DNA of 47,169 bases from Coemansia sp. RSA 1804 (GCA_027578815.1 JANBTH010000041.1:1-47169), one strand, 5' to 3'; positions 8,117-18,301 are shown, numbered from the stretch's first letter. Translations and numbers: made by a program. The notes: generated by a model from the letters alone, not told the origin.

Positions 8117-9914
8117 ACCAGCATGATGCATCATTTTCTCTCTCTCTCTTTGGTGTCCATGTATGTTGTGCGTAAATGGATCCGTAGTGTTTTGTTGACC
8201 ATCCAAAATCCGAATGATCCACAGTCATTTTTGTTTTGGGTTTTTCTTTTTTTCTTGTTGTGTTGTGCTCGGTTGTCTTTTTTATTTATTTATTTTTGGA
8301 CAAACAAACAAACAAGCAAGCAAGCAAGCAAGCAAGCAGGCAGCCAAGCAAGAAACCGGAAATGCTGCTGGATGTGCACAATCGGCGGACAACTCGTTGC
8401 ATGTTGGAGCGTCATCACTTTTGTTGCTCCTCCCTCCCTCAAACGTTACCCACCGCATGGTAGCGTTTCCGTGAATCAAGCATGAACCACGCGCAAAGAG
8501 CAACAACCTTATTTCCTCACGAATGAGTATGTGCTGCATGGTCGGCGGATCCTTCGATCGCTCTGAGGGAGGGAGCTAAACATCCAGCACCACGTCCACA
8601 GCTGCTGATCTTGTCTGGCTACTGATGCCACCTGCAGAGTCTGTGTTGATGTTGATGTTGTTTAAAATTGGAATGTGCACTAAAAATAAACACAAACAAA
8701 CAAACAAACATATGCGGCACCCAACCTGTTTAATCTAAAAACGTGGGCCAGGTGACTTCTCAATACTGGCAATGTGCATTTTCCACATTGTGTGAATGAC
8801 ATGGAAAAAGCTGTGCTAGAATGGCGAGACGCCGGGATCGTTTCCACTCGCCTTCTGTAAAGTAAGTTCTATTTTTCCAGGCGGGCTTTTTTTTGCCTTC
8901 ATTTCTTCTTCTGTTTGTCCGCCAGTGGCGGCTTTCCATCTCGCAGGAGGCGAGGGCGGAGACATGTGATCAGCTGCGGTTATGTCACACGCATACAGCT
9001 ATTACGTCTTGACAACTCTCGCCATTAAAATTCCAGCTTCTTGCCAAAAAAAAAAGGAACTGAAAGTCAAAAAGTTGTAAAGGGAGTTGGGGGGAACAGC
9101 ATTGGGCTAGACTGCGGAACTAAAAAAGCTTTTCTTTCTCTTGTCTTTTGCCTTTGTGTCTGGTCTGCGCTTTTTAGCTCCAGCAAAACATCGAAAAAGG
9201 GGCATGCTGAGCAGCGCATGAACGGGAAGGCCAATACAGAACCAAAAAGAAAAAACCACACGCAATATCGCACTTTCCTTTTTTCGGCTGTTGCTGCTGG
9301 GCTGATGCATGATGCATGCGCCCATGCAAAGGGGGCCCTTTTTTCTATTCTCTTCTTGTCCTTTGGGCCGCAGACTGCAGCCTGCTGATTGGACGGAGCC
9401 ACCCCTCCCCTCATGCAAAAAAACGTCTTTTGTCTTTTTTTCATTCAACGTTGACATCGCCGCCACACTTGGATTCCCAATTCTGGACGTTGGTTGTGCC
9501 CGGGAAAAAAAGTAAAGGAGGAACGGAAAATGCTTTAAAAAGACGTGCTCTGCGGTCCTCGCGCAATCCCGCCCTTTCCGTTTCACTGTTCTGTTCTTGT
9601 TCTTCCTTCTTATTTCCCCCAACCTCCACCTCCACTTATCCAGCAGCCCGGCCCCTCCCAGCACGTCTTCTGTGAAAGATAGCGTGCATGTTTTGCTTGT
9701 ATCGGTCTGGACTGATTGCAGCCTTTTCTTCTTGTGCCAATTACAATTATTTGACAATTATTTACAGCGCCCCTTTGAAAGGAGCGCCATCTATTCATTC
9801 CCCTCTCTTGTGATCTATACCCAAGGCATTAGTTAGCCAGTTACGTATCTGTTCTTCAGCAAACCCCAAGTCTATTGCTATAATCGTCAGTCTCACTGGC
9901 CGTTGATTCCAGCC
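8117..9914. other. 1.8-kb intergenic region upstream of the PH-domain gene
   Basis: No gene is supported. It contains the CAAA/CAAG microsatellite, an AAAC repeat at about 8690-8710 and a TGATGCATGATGCATGC cluster at about 9302-9318. Several ATGCAAA motifs and many T-rich tracts are also present. A short frame starting at 8821 runs into a GTAAGTTC at 8871, but no matching downstream exon was found. Confidence 0.4.
8301..8352. repeat. CAAA/CAAG tetranucleotide microsatellite
   Basis: The tract starts as CAAA units and changes to CAAG units, then decays into CAGG/CAGC variants. A TTTA repeat lies immediately before it at 8280-8296. Confidence 0.85.
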
Positions 9915-10553
9915 ATGTCATTCACATCCTCATCTAGCTCCACAAGAACCGCCTGCGAGGCCGTTCAGCTTTGCAAGCTCAACACCACGCACCATGGCTG
10001 GCTGTACAAATTCAGCAACACTTCCATCTTCAAGAGCTGGAAGCGGCGGTACTTTGTGCTCTCAGACGAGCGGCTGTATGTGTTCAAGGACAACAGCCCC
10101 TCGTGCCACCCACACGCAGTCGTTGACCTCATGTCATTCCGCTCGGTGCAGAAGATCAGCAACCCGCGCAAGACAAAATATGGCTTTCTGCTGCGGACAC
10201 TTCGCCGCCCGTCCGTGTTCGATGATCCGATGGGCCAGCCGCAGGAGCTGGTTGAGCTGGAGCTCTATGCGGAGACCGAGTTTGCGCTGAACGAATGGAT
10301 GAGCGCCATCTCCAAGGTCTATGTCACGATGGACTTGCGCTCATTCAAGTCGCCTCTCACCAACTTTGACGCTCTTGTCCAGCGTGCTGCTAATCTTAGC
10401 ACCCGTCCGGGTGGCTCCATCCTCAACAGGATTGAAAAGAATCGCATTCAGAACAACAACAATGATATGGCCGCCCATTTGAACTCCTCTTCGACGCTTG
10501 TTTCGTCTGCGTCAACTGAGCCGCTGACAATGGCTCCTCTGGGCCGGAGTTGA
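9915..10553 (+). CDS. Small pleckstrin-homology (PH) domain protein
   Basis: This 212-residue protein consists of a short Ser/Thr-rich start, one PH domain at about 26-138 and a disordered Asn/Ser-rich tail. The PH core is clear: HHGWLYKFSN, then the basic strand pair SWKRRYFVLSDERLYVFKD, and the terminal helix with its Trp in ETEFALNEWMSAISKVY. The Lys/Arg cluster in the first hairpin is where such domains bind phosphoinositides or membranes. No catalytic domain is present, so it is probably an adaptor or membrane-targeting factor. The open frame extends upstream to a TTG; the ATG at 9915 is the first ATG and is preceded by a pyrimidine-rich leader. The partner and pathway are unknown. Confidence 0.82.
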   Translation: MSFTSSSSSTRTACEAVQLCKLNTTHHGWLYKFSNTSIFKSWKRRYFVLSDERLYVFKDNSPSCHPHAVVDLMSFRSVQKISNPRKTKYGFLLRTLRRPSVFDDPMGQPQELVELELYAETEFALNEWMSAISKVYVTMDLRSFKSPLTNFDALVQRAANLSTRPGGSILNRIEKNRIQNNNNDMAAHLNSSSTLVSSASTEPLTMAPLGRS

Positions 10554-10778
10554 TTTTCCCTTTCTTTTTTTCTCCTCCCATGGCCTGCCCTTTTTCTTAT
10601 CTTATTCTTGCATTATACCCTCCCTATAGACTTGTCTTTCTTTGTTTTGTTGTCGCTTGCGTATTTCCTTATTCTTCTATATAGACTTTATTTTGCGTGT
10701 TTGTTTGATCGCTTCGCTTGTTTCCTCTTTTTTCTTTGTTTCTGCATGCTCATAAGCACTCATTTTCAATACAAACGA

Positions 10779-10784
10779 AATAAA
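10779..10784 (+). terminator. poly(A) signal AATAAA for the PH-domain gene
   Basis: AATAAA lies about 225 bp after the stop codon, following a T-rich 3' UTR. Confidence 0.4.
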
Positions 10785-11525
10785 AAAATGTAAACCACTT
10801 GAATAGGAAAACTGGCGACTATTTTTCCTTTCTCCCACCCAACATTTCATTCTTGACAATCAAGCACAAAAGCACACACACATCAATGTCGCAAAATGGC
10901 ATGACAAGTACATTGACAACTAGCGTCTCCTTCTTTTCTCCTTTATGACAAAGGAGTGGTTTTGTGGATTGTTTCTTCTGAATAGAATTGATGATTTTCT
11001 TTTCTTTTTATTTCTCCATTCACCTTTCAGCTATTGACTTGTTCTTTTGATACATGTATCTTCTTGGCGGCAGGTTTTTACATTTCCTGAAGCTTAGAAT
11101 ATCCACATTTAGATCATCCATTTTCTCCTTTCCTGATAGACAAAAAAAGCGCAAGAAAGCAGAGCAATTCGCTTTTTTAGATATTGTTATTGCTTTTATT
11201 ATTCAAACATAATGGCTTTATAAACAAATCTTATTTAGAACGTCAGTGTCTACTAAATAAAAGAACAACAACAAGGAGGTCACAATTCTCATTTCTTATT
11301 TGCTTTTTGAAATGTCCTCTGCCAAGACAACCATATGTACGTGACAAACATCTGAATCACAAGTCAAAGTTCTGTTTCATAGATGCTAACCTGTAGTAAA
11401 TGTCTCTTCAGTTGGAATCTGCATCTATCATCTATCGCTCTATTCTTTTATCAACGACTTTCTTTTATCTTTTGCCTTCTATTGTTGTCTAATGATAGTA
11501 ATAATAACAATATAATATTAGCATT

Positions 11526-11533
11526 TATAAATA
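11526..11533 (+). promoter_or_regulatory. TATA-like element TATAAATA
   Basis: A TATAAATA sequence 60 bp upstream of the ATG of the Ser/Pro repeat gene. Spacing is compatible with a TATA box and a short leader. Confidence 0.4.
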
Positions 11534-11585
11534 CATCTTTAACGTTTTACCATTCAAACGCATCCAGGAAATTTCAACACCCAGC

Positions 11586-13913
11586 ATGAGAAAATACTTA
11601 GAAAGACCAATTACAGATTCGCCACCAAATGAAACAGCCATGGGTAGTAGAGAAAGATCACAGGCAAATAGTGGCAGCCAGCCAAGACGTCCTCCTTCTC
11701 CTACATCTTCAATCATGACCATGTCGGTTTTTGGAGATGGTCTGGCATCTGGCGTTCCCTCCATTCACCGAGCGCATCAGATTCCTTCAACCCCACCAAC
11801 AAGACAACAGCGGGACTATGGCGAGGAGATGGCCTCAATAATCAAAGGATTCACCGCTCATCATCTACCTTCAAATCCTTCTACTCGTGCACAATCTATC
11901 AGAACCGTTTCTTCTAGAACCACTGCACCATCCACAAGACAAAGATTGCCACCACCACTGCCTACAGCAACACCACCACTTACATCATTTTTGTCAACTG
12001 GATCAGGTACACCGGTCGTCCTGCCAGGAGTAAACACTGCTGGAACGAACAGTGTCAGAGCAAACAGCGTCAGAGCAAACAGCGCCAGGGCAGATTCCTC
12101 GCGTCAAGGCAGAGCTGAATCAGAATCCCCGTCTGTATCAACGCCAGTACCATCAAATGCTGCACACGGAGGTATTCCCGCGTCCTTGCTACGAGAGAGA
12201 CTAAATGCACTTGCATCACAAATAATGGTTACACAAGCTCCCTCTATACGTTCTCAGCAAGACACGAATGCGGCTCCATCAATACGAATTCCTGCCATAC
12301 CAATACGGGCCTCACCACACAGAAACCAAACAGTGTCTGGCACATCCCGGACACCATCCATTGCGTCCTTCAGATCAAGTTCGCGGAATTCGTCACAGAG
12401 GGCTTCTTCAGCCCAATCCTCTGCCTCCTCCGTCTATCATTCTGCGTTATCGACACCCTTACCACCCCAGACTACTCATTCGCAAAATAATGTTGCGCAT
12501 TCGAGTAACCCAAGTAACGCATCTTTGCAATCAATGGCATCTACACGTCCCCCGACTCCTTCCATACGGTTACCGAATCCTTCTGGACGATCAACAGCCT
12601 CGTCTATACGTCCAGCAGTCCCAGCAGTCCCATCGGTTCATTTGGCGGTTCCATCTGTTCATTCGGCAGTGCCAACTATACGCCCATCATTACCTTCTAT
12701 ACGTTCAGCGGTTTCAATAGTTCGTCCAACAGGATCTGGTTCCTTGAGTACATCAGCTTCAATTACTCACTCTCCAACCCCATCTATGCATACTGCGGTT
12801 TCGACTATGCGGCCATCATTGCCTTCTATACGTTCAGCGGTTTCAATGGTTCGTCCATCAGGATCTGGTTCTTCGAGTGCGTCAGCTTCAATTACTCACT
12901 CTCCAACTTCATCTATGCATACGGCGATTGCGACTATGCGGCCACCATTACCTTCTATACGCCTAGCAACTCAATCAATCCATACTGTAGCGCCATCAGT
13001 GCATTCCACAACTTCTATACGACCACCACTGCCGTCTTTGCACTCAATACCTTTATCCATACGGCCTACACTGCCTTCCTTGCACTCGGCGCCTCCATCA
13101 ATATACCCAGTGCCTTCACCTGTTTCAATTCCAGCTCCAACAGCACCATCGGCAGTGATACCACCGCCTTCTGTGCACTCAGTGGCTCCATCAGCTTGTC
13201 CAGCAACTCAAACCCCTGCAGTCGTAAACCTACCAGCCGCTGCACCTTCAGCATCAGATCCTCCACCTCCCAGTCAGGACAGTTCACCACCACCACCAGT
13301 CGATAATCCACCACCGCCAGCTATTTCACACCACAGTACGCCAGAAGAAGACAGTGAGCCACCGCCACCTGTGGATATACACACTCCAGCAGGCGGATCC
13401 TCGTCTTCCCCAGGAGCAGCCGTATCAAGCTCCGGTAATGGCATTCATTTACCGGCAGTGGCAGTGTCTGCTTCCTGGCTAGTTGCTGCAAATAATCTAG
13501 CACTGACGGTTCTTGTCGCAATATTCACAAACGATTGCCTATTCGACAAAGTGTATGATGCGCAAATAGCTCGCCATGTGTTTGTCTTGCCATGGCTCAT
13601 TCTCCTAGCATACTGTTTGCGGCCCGGAAATAAGCTTGAAAACTACTTTAAGCTGCCAGAAAGTCCAACCGTGACCTCTGTGCTGATAGGAATTGTCTAT
13701 GTAATGGTCATGATGTGCTTCTTTTCCAACAGCATTCTGGATGTTCTTCAGAAGGGAGGCGCTGGAATAGACTACGCGGCTGTTGGCGAGTCCTGTAGAC
13801 CACCGTTTGTAAGACCGAGAGTGCTGTTTCTAATTTTCCTGATTCTCAACTCTCTGACCGGAGCAACAGGAATAATGTGGCTACTTGTGTCATTTGGCTG
13901 GGTTGGCGATTAG
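11586..13913 (+). CDS. Ser/Pro-rich repeat protein with four C-terminal membrane helices, function unknown
   Basis: The 775-residue protein is not recognised. The first about 615 residues are Ser/Pro/Thr-rich and contain many copies of short motifs of the type P-S-I-R and P-S-V-H. Two near-identical 43-residue units (beginning TIRPSLPSIR and TMRPSLPSIR) and a partial third copy are included. A Pro-rich stretch (PPPSQDSSPPPPVDNPPPP) precedes the membrane part. The last about 155 residues hold four predicted transmembrane segments near 621-645, 660-680, 697-718 and 744-770. The long disordered, basic segment would be on one side of the membrane, with Ser/Thr as likely phosphorylation or O-mannosylation sites. 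A cell-surface or ER/vacuole membrane role is possible; neither is shown. Confidence 0.7.
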   Translation: MRKYLERPITDSPPNETAMGSRERSQANSGSQPRRPPSPTSSIMTMSVFGDGLASGVPSIHRAHQIPSTPPTRQQRDYGEEMASIIKGFTAHHLPSNPSTRAQSIRTVSSRTTAPSTRQRLPPPLPTATPPLTSFLSTGSGTPVVLPGVNTAGTNSVRANSVRANSARADSSRQGRAESESPSVSTPVPSNAAHGGIPASLLRERLNALASQIMVTQAPSIRSQQDTNAAPSIRIPAIPIRASPHRNQTVSGTSRTPSIASFRSSSRNSSQRASSAQSSASSVYHSALSTPLPPQTTHSQNNVAHSSNPSNASLQSMASTRPPTPSIRLPNPSGRSTASSIRPAVPAVPSVHLAVPSVHSAVPTIRPSLPSIRSAVSIVRPTGSGSLSTSASITHSPTPSMHTAVSTMRPSLPSIRSAVSMVRPSGSGSSSASASITHSPTSSMHTAIATMRPPLPSIRLATQSIHTVAPSVHSTTSIRPPLPSLHSIPLSIRPTLPSLHSAPPSIYPVPSPVSIPAPTAPSAVIPPPSVHSVAPSACPATQTPAVVNLPAAAPSASDPPPPSQDSSPPPPVDNPPPPAISHHSTPEEDSEPPPPVDIHTPAGGSSSSPGAAVSSSGNGIHLPAVAVSASWLVAANNLALTVLVAIFTNDCLFDKVYDAQIARHVFVLPWLILLAYCLRPGNKLENYFKLPESPTVTSVLIGIVYVMVMMCFFSNSILDVLQKGGAGIDYAAVGESCRPPFVRPRVLFLIFLILNSLTGATGIMWLLVSFGWVGD
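12675..12970 (+). repeat. 129-bp tandem repeat (two full copies and a partial third)
   Basis: Units start at 12675, 12804 and 12933, each shifted by exactly 129 bp (43 codons), so the reading frame is kept. The first two copies differ at few positions, which suggests a recent in-frame duplication inside the 11586 gene. Confidence 0.85.
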
Positions 13914-14771
13914 CAGGTGCTTGAATAAGAAAAGGTTTATATTATTTACCCACTTAATAACTTAAAATTTTCATCTCTACCTTGTTTATTACTATAGTTA
14001 TTAATAAAGTGGTTGTGCGCGTCGCATCCATCTTCAGATGCACTTGCAATGCTATGACCGTTATCCGCATCTGTGGATGTTTCTTTCGGTGCAGCTGATT
14101 GCTTCGCCGCAGATAGGGCAGAATACCGGAGCGTGGGTAACCATCGTTTCAACTAAAACAAAAAGTAGTGTATTTAGGTATAATAGATTTACTTGATACT
14201 ATATATTTATATATTTATTGTTAATCGTAAAGGATAAAAAGAAAAGGAAGCTAATAAGACTAGTGATACAAGAACATTGTGCTTTACATCTAATAGCAGG
14301 TCAGCATTGCATGGTATTGCGCAGATACGCTTTATTGTAATAACATGCAACCTTTAAACTAGAGGAAATGAGAAGAATCACTAATGCACCATTGCTTGAA
14401 ACTGAACCACGTGTAGGGAGCAGCAAGCAGTATTCATGATGTGAAGCAAAGTCATTATGTGTAATATTCATGGTGCAGAGAAAAACCTGATTTCGGCACA
14501 AGAGCACCTGTGTAAAATACACTAAATCGCAATTCAATATATCCTTTATCTTTTGATATTTTGAATGTGCAAGAGATAATATAATTACCTAGATATTGTT
14601 TTCAGATTAACCTTTTCTAGACTATTTTCATATTTATTATTGTAATAAAAATAACTGTTTTGCTGCGGCCACTGTAGTCAAGCTGATTATTATCTCTTCT
14701 CTGCTCTGCAGATTTTATTATTTATTCTGTTTATAAAGAACACGCTAAATATATTAAAGAGTTGTAAGACT
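13914..14771. other. AT-rich intergenic region upstream of the APH-like gene
   Basis: It is mostly AT-rich and non-coding, apart from a very short Cys-rich minus-strand frame listed separately. A CACGTG E-box-like hexamer lies at about 14408-14413. Confidence 0.35.
14061..14144 (-). CDS. possible 27-residue zinc-finger-like small ORF or terminal exon
   Basis: Read on the minus strand from the ATG at 14144 to TAA at 14061, the frame contains CPICGEAISCTERNIHRCG. This is a C-x2-C plus H-x-C arrangement reminiscent of small zinc fingers. A TTTTAG just upstream of the ATG could be a splice acceptor, with a possible donor (GTAAAT) about 40 bp further upstream. It would then be the last exon of a minus-strand gene whose other exons were not found. 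It may equally be chance. Confidence 0.2.
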   Translation of the reverse strand: MVTHAPVFCPICGEAISCTERNIHRCG

Positions 14772-15980
14772 ATGCAAGTGCCATCTCCGTTGGAACTTAT
14801 CAAGAACACCCCGTTCAGCGAGTTTGCCTTGGCTCCAACAAAGCTTACGGGCGGATTCATCAACCATGTATGGCGACTAACAAGCACAATCAGTGCAAAA
14901 ACTGTAATCTTGAAGTATGCAAGCAGCGAGATGGCAGGATGTCCTGGCGAAGCGTTTTCTGTAGAACGTATGGAGTTTGAAGCCAAGGGGTTGGCGTTGC
15001 TTGGAAACTTACCCAAGGCATTGCTAACCACTGATGATGAGCTGCGCAAGGTCAATAAGCTAGGACATGATCTTGTTCGTGTGCAAGATGTACATGTCCC
15101 GAGACTGCTGTACTACAACAGAAATGTGCCGTTTATGGTTCTTGAGGACATTGGCAACCTCAAGACATACGAAGGCTGGTGCACTGCAAACGATTCTTCA
15201 AAAGCCGATAGCAAGGATATCGAGTTTGTGTGCGGCGCAGTTGGAAAGTGGATTGCGCATTTGCACGGCTTTGGACACGATAACTTTGATGCTTTGCTAC
15301 CGCATTTTGTGAATAAGCCAGCACGTAAATTACTCGACGATATGTTTTACGGTCTGTTCTGTACGCGAATTGTTGAAAATACCCAGCTTCCAGACAAACA
15401 AGGGCTGGCGGACATTGCAAAGGCGTTTGTCTCAGAAAAGAACGCCCTTGTCATGGCAAGCAGCCGTGCTGACAGGCAAAGTAATCCGTGCACGCTCTTG
15501 TTTGGCGATCTCTGGTCTGGAGCTGTGTTATTTGACAAGCAAAAGCATATTGTCAATCTGCTTGATCTGGAGTTTGCTGACATTGGGCTGGTATACTCGG
15601 ATGTTGCGCACTTTGTTGCGCACTTGATACCTGTGCACTTTATGAGCAATCCCACGTACGATCCAAACACCGATCCGTGGCCAAGCCATGTGGTGACGTT
15701 TCTGACAGAGTATGCGCACACATTAAAGAAAGAGCACCCAAATGCGTTTTCTGCCCTGGTTGCTAGCGGCAGCGCATTGCGACTGATGACCGTTTTCTTT
15801 GGTATAGAGGTTGCTCGCGATGTGCTCACAGGAAATTGGTGTCGCTGCGGAACGGGAAATAAGGCCAAGGAAGCGCTGATGCCCATTGAGTGTGCTTGCG
15901 CAGACACGCTTCTCCAGTTTAGCAGAGCATATATCAAAAACACACATGCGTCGATTTTCAATGTGCTTTTTTCAGACTAA
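14772..15980 (+). CDS. Aminoglycoside phosphotransferase (APH) fold kinase-like protein
   Basis: The 402-residue protein has the APH/choline-kinase fold. The first lobe carries a glycine-containing loop TGGFINHVW and a kinase-type Lys in TVILKYAS. The hinge is in PFMVLEDIGNL. A catalytic-loop-like FGDLWSGAVL is at about 244-253, and the metal-binding strand is LLDLEFADIG at about 262-271. The usual H-G-D-x-x-x-x-N reads F-G-D-L-W-S-G-A, so the His and the metal-binding Asn are replaced. Fungal relatives with a GDFWTGN motif are annotated as phosphotransferases of unknown substrate; bacterial methylthioribose kinase is a more distant relative. It probably phosphorylates a small molecule, if active at all. 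The substrate cannot be named from sequence. It starts at the first ATG, 14772. Confidence 0.68.
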   Translation: MQVPSPLELIKNTPFSEFALAPTKLTGGFINHVWRLTSTISAKTVILKYASSEMAGCPGEAFSVERMEFEAKGLALLGNLPKALLTTDDELRKVNKLGHDLVRVQDVHVPRLLYYNRNVPFMVLEDIGNLKTYEGWCTANDSSKADSKDIEFVCGAVGKWIAHLHGFGHDNFDALLPHFVNKPARKLLDDMFYGLFCTRIVENTQLPDKQGLADIAKAFVSEKNALVMASSRADRQSNPCTLLFGDLWSGAVLFDKQKHIVNLLDLEFADIGLVYSDVAHFVAHLIPVHFMSNPTYDPNTDPWPSHVVTFLTEYAHTLKKEHPNAFSALVASGSALRLMTVFFGIEVARDVLTGNWCRCGTGNKAKEALMPIECACADTLLQFSRAYIKNTHASIFNVLFSD

Positions 15981-16177
15981 ATTAAATCACAATTCCACAA
16001 GCAATTAAAAAAACGCAGGCTTGTAAACGTTGCTGGATGCCATTTTTTTACTTTCTTTTTACTTTCTCTTTTCCACATTTCTTTCCAAATTATTGTTTCC
16101 AAAGGGAAACTACCACCATAACACAATTCTCCACTGTACTATTTCATTCCCTTCCTTCTGATACTTCAACACTGCTA

Positions 16178-18301
16178 ATGCATCTTGTATATTCAAACCT
16201 CCTTTGGGTGTCTTTAATACTGCTGGGTGCACAGACACCAGCCAACTTGGGTCCTCTTGTAAGAGCTGACAGCGGGGCTATAGAGGACCTGCGGCACACA
16301 CAACACCAAAAACACACTGACGACCTAGTTTTAGCAAGCAGTTACAGCGAAGCACACGCATTTGGAGGCGACAGCAATGCGCTACCAGCGACAATCCAAG
16401 AGCCAGAGAATCCAAATGCCTCTGCTGTATCTGCGGCTTTGACGGAGACGTATAGTGTAAAAGACCATGGTGGTAAAGATGAACACAACCCTGAAAATGG
16501 GGATACCGGGTCTGCTATAGCTGCAGAGACAGGTATAGAGCACGGAACAGAACCCAGATACGTGGGATCAGCAGATATAGAGGACAGAGACACCGAGTAT
16601 GACTACGAGTACGAGGATCAGCCAACGGTTTTGATGAGCAACGAGCACCCAGAAGCAGTTGCAGAGGAATCACCAACAGAAACACACGCATCGGACGACG
16701 CTAATACACAACCAGCAAAACCAACACCATCGGCGGCCGATCTACATCAGCGGGATCCAAAATCACTGAAAAATAGATTCAACTATGCGTCCGCCGATTG
16801 TGCCGCAGTGGTTCTCAAAGCAAACAAGGAGGCTAAGGGGCTAACAACCATTCTGAACTCGAAAAAAGACCAATACATGCTCAACGAGTGCTCGGCCCGA
16901 GGCAAGTTTGTCATCGTCGAGCTATGCGACGACATTCTTATCGACACGCTTGTTTTGGGCAACTACGAGTTCTTCTCTAGCACATTTAAAGACACGATGG
17001 TGTATGTCAGCGACCGGTATCCGCCAAAGAACAACACGTGGACGCCGCTGGGCCACTTCCAAGCGCGGAACAACCGGGATGCCCAGGTGTTTCCGGTCCA
17101 CGAACCGCCTATCTGGGCAAAGTATATCAAGGTGGACTTTATTTCTCACTACGGAAACGAGCACTATTGTCCGCTAACCGTGTTCAAGGTCTACGGCACA
17201 ACGCAAATGGAACAGTATAGAAAGGAGGAGGACGAAGGTGATTTTGCGGACACAGCTACGCTGACTGTGGATGCGTTGGTTGGGTCTCCATTGCGCGACT
17301 ACCAGTTTGGGTTTCCTTACAAGTACCAGAACCAACAGCACCATCCACAGCAGCTGCGGATCGGTGGGTCGACTGGGTCCCCGGCAAAGGCGTATCTGCG
17401 GGACATGCAGGGGCTGGTTAACAAATACGAAGCGCGGGATGATGATGGCGAGCTGCAGGAGCCAGTAAGGCAGAATCCGACCATTCCAAAAGCTCCTGAC
17501 TTGCCATGGGACCGCCAGGGTGTCTCAGACAAAGGCAATGGAAAGGAAAAGGACATTGGCAATAGTAATGTTGTAGGAGAGGATGGTGATGGCGGGGATG
17601 AGTACGAATATGACGAAGATGAAGATGAAGATGAAGAGGACGAGGACGAGGACGAGGATAAAGCAGATGAGAATGCTGATAGAAATGGCGGGGACATTGG
17701 AGCTGCATTGGATGGGAACAGACACGGACAGCGCATTAAAGAGGAGATGTCTGGGGATAGCAACAAGGATAACACGGGGCAGAAATCTCAAGGCTACCCA
17801 AGCGAGGGAACGGATGGCAACGAGTCTGGGCAACCAATTCAACCACATAGACAGCGAGGCCAAGAAAGCATATTCAAGACCATAATGCGCAGACTCTTGC
17901 GAGTGGAGCGCAATGTGACTCTGGCATACCGCTATCTGGAAGAGCAGCACATGGTGTTCAACCTTGTTCTCCAGCAAGTGGAGCACAACAACCTGGAGAA
18001 TGTGCAGCTTGCGATAAAGCAGCTGAACCACTCGACTGCCAAGCAGATGCAGTCGCTGACGACGCTGAGCGAGGAGATATGGCGTGCCATTCTTTACGAC
18101 CTTGAGGAGTACCAGCAGAAGACGCAGTCCGAGATGAGCAAGATGGCAGGCAGGCTGGAGTTTCTGGCCGAGGAGGTTCTGTTTGAGAAGCGCATGAATG
18201 TTGTCCAGCTCGGCTTACTCCTGGCCATCGTGGTGATGATTGCTGCAAGCAAGGTTGTCACTAAACTTGCGCTTATTCCAGAGTCCAAAAAGGAAAAATA
18301 G
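16178..18301 (+). CDS. SLP1: SUN-domain ER membrane protein, Slp1/SUCO type
   Basis: From the ATG at 16178 the protein has 707 residues and opens with a good signal peptide (MHLVYSNLLWVSLILLGAQ). The frame is open further up to an ATG at 16037, but that stretch is a pyrimidine-rich leader translated as Phe/Leu/Ser and is less likely. An acidic linker is followed by the SUN domain at about 195-345, with FNYASADCAAVVLKA, FVIVELCDDILIDTLVLGN and WAKYIKVDF. Then come a Glu/Asp run at about 474-498 and a coiled coil at about 567-671. One transmembrane helix at about 673-697 ends in a lysine-rich KKEK tail, compatible with ER retention. In yeast Slp1 works with Emp65 in the ER to protect soluble client proteins. 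The gene converges with the tetraspanin gene. Confidence 0.85.
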   Translation: MHLVYSNLLWVSLILLGAQTPANLGPLVRADSGAIEDLRHTQHQKHTDDLVLASSYSEAHAFGGDSNALPATIQEPENPNASAVSAALTETYSVKDHGGKDEHNPENGDTGSAIAAETGIEHGTEPRYVGSADIEDRDTEYDYEYEDQPTVLMSNEHPEAVAEESPTETHASDDANTQPAKPTPSAADLHQRDPKSLKNRFNYASADCAAVVLKANKEAKGLTTILNSKKDQYMLNECSARGKFVIVELCDDILIDTLVLGNYEFFSSTFKDTMVYVSDRYPPKNNTWTPLGHFQARNNRDAQVFPVHEPPIWAKYIKVDFISHYGNEHYCPLTVFKVYGTTQMEQYRKEEDEGDFADTATLTVDALVGSPLRDYQFGFPYKYQNQQHHPQQLRIGGSTGSPAKAYLRDMQGLVNKYEARDDDGELQEPVRQNPTIPKAPDLPWDRQGVSDKGNGKEKDIGNSNVVGEDGDGGDEYEYDEDEDEDEEDEDEDEDKADENADRNGGDIGAALDGNRHGQRIKEEMSGDSNKDNTGQKSQGYPSEGTDGNESGQPIQPHRQRGQESIFKTIMRRLLRVERNVTLAYRYLEEQHMVFNLVLQQVEHNNLENVQLAIKQLNHSTAKQMQSLTTLSEEIWRAILYDLEEYQQKTQSEMSKMAGRLEFLAEEVLFEKRMNVVQLGLLLAIVVMIAASKVVTKLALIPESKKEK
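17616..17665 (+). repeat. GAAGAT/GAGGAC acidic codon run
   Basis: A purine-rich run of Asp/Glu codons inside the SUN-domain gene, first as GAAGAT then as GAGGAC units. Confidence 0.7.

Larger units (their letters stand above)
10554..11585. other. 3' UTR of the PH-domain gene and promoter of the Ser/Pro repeat gene
   Basis: AT- and CT-rich sequence with no convincing coding frame or RNA gene. Confidence 0.4.

Noticed and set aside
8821..8880. Short frame MARRRDRFHSPSV running into GTAAGTTC, suggestive of a first exon
   Set aside because: The nearest acceptor would give a 19-bp intron, and joining to the PH-domain ATG region is out of frame or hits a stop. No other exon was found.
9107..9757. 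216-codon minus-strand frame in the intergenic region before the PH gene
   Set aside because: Basic, low-complexity peptide without motifs; the region looks like promoter and leader sequence of the PH gene.
16037..16177. Upstream ATG extending the SUN protein by 47 residues
   Set aside because: The extension is the translation of a pyrimidine-rich leader and would bury the clear signal peptide that starts at 16178.
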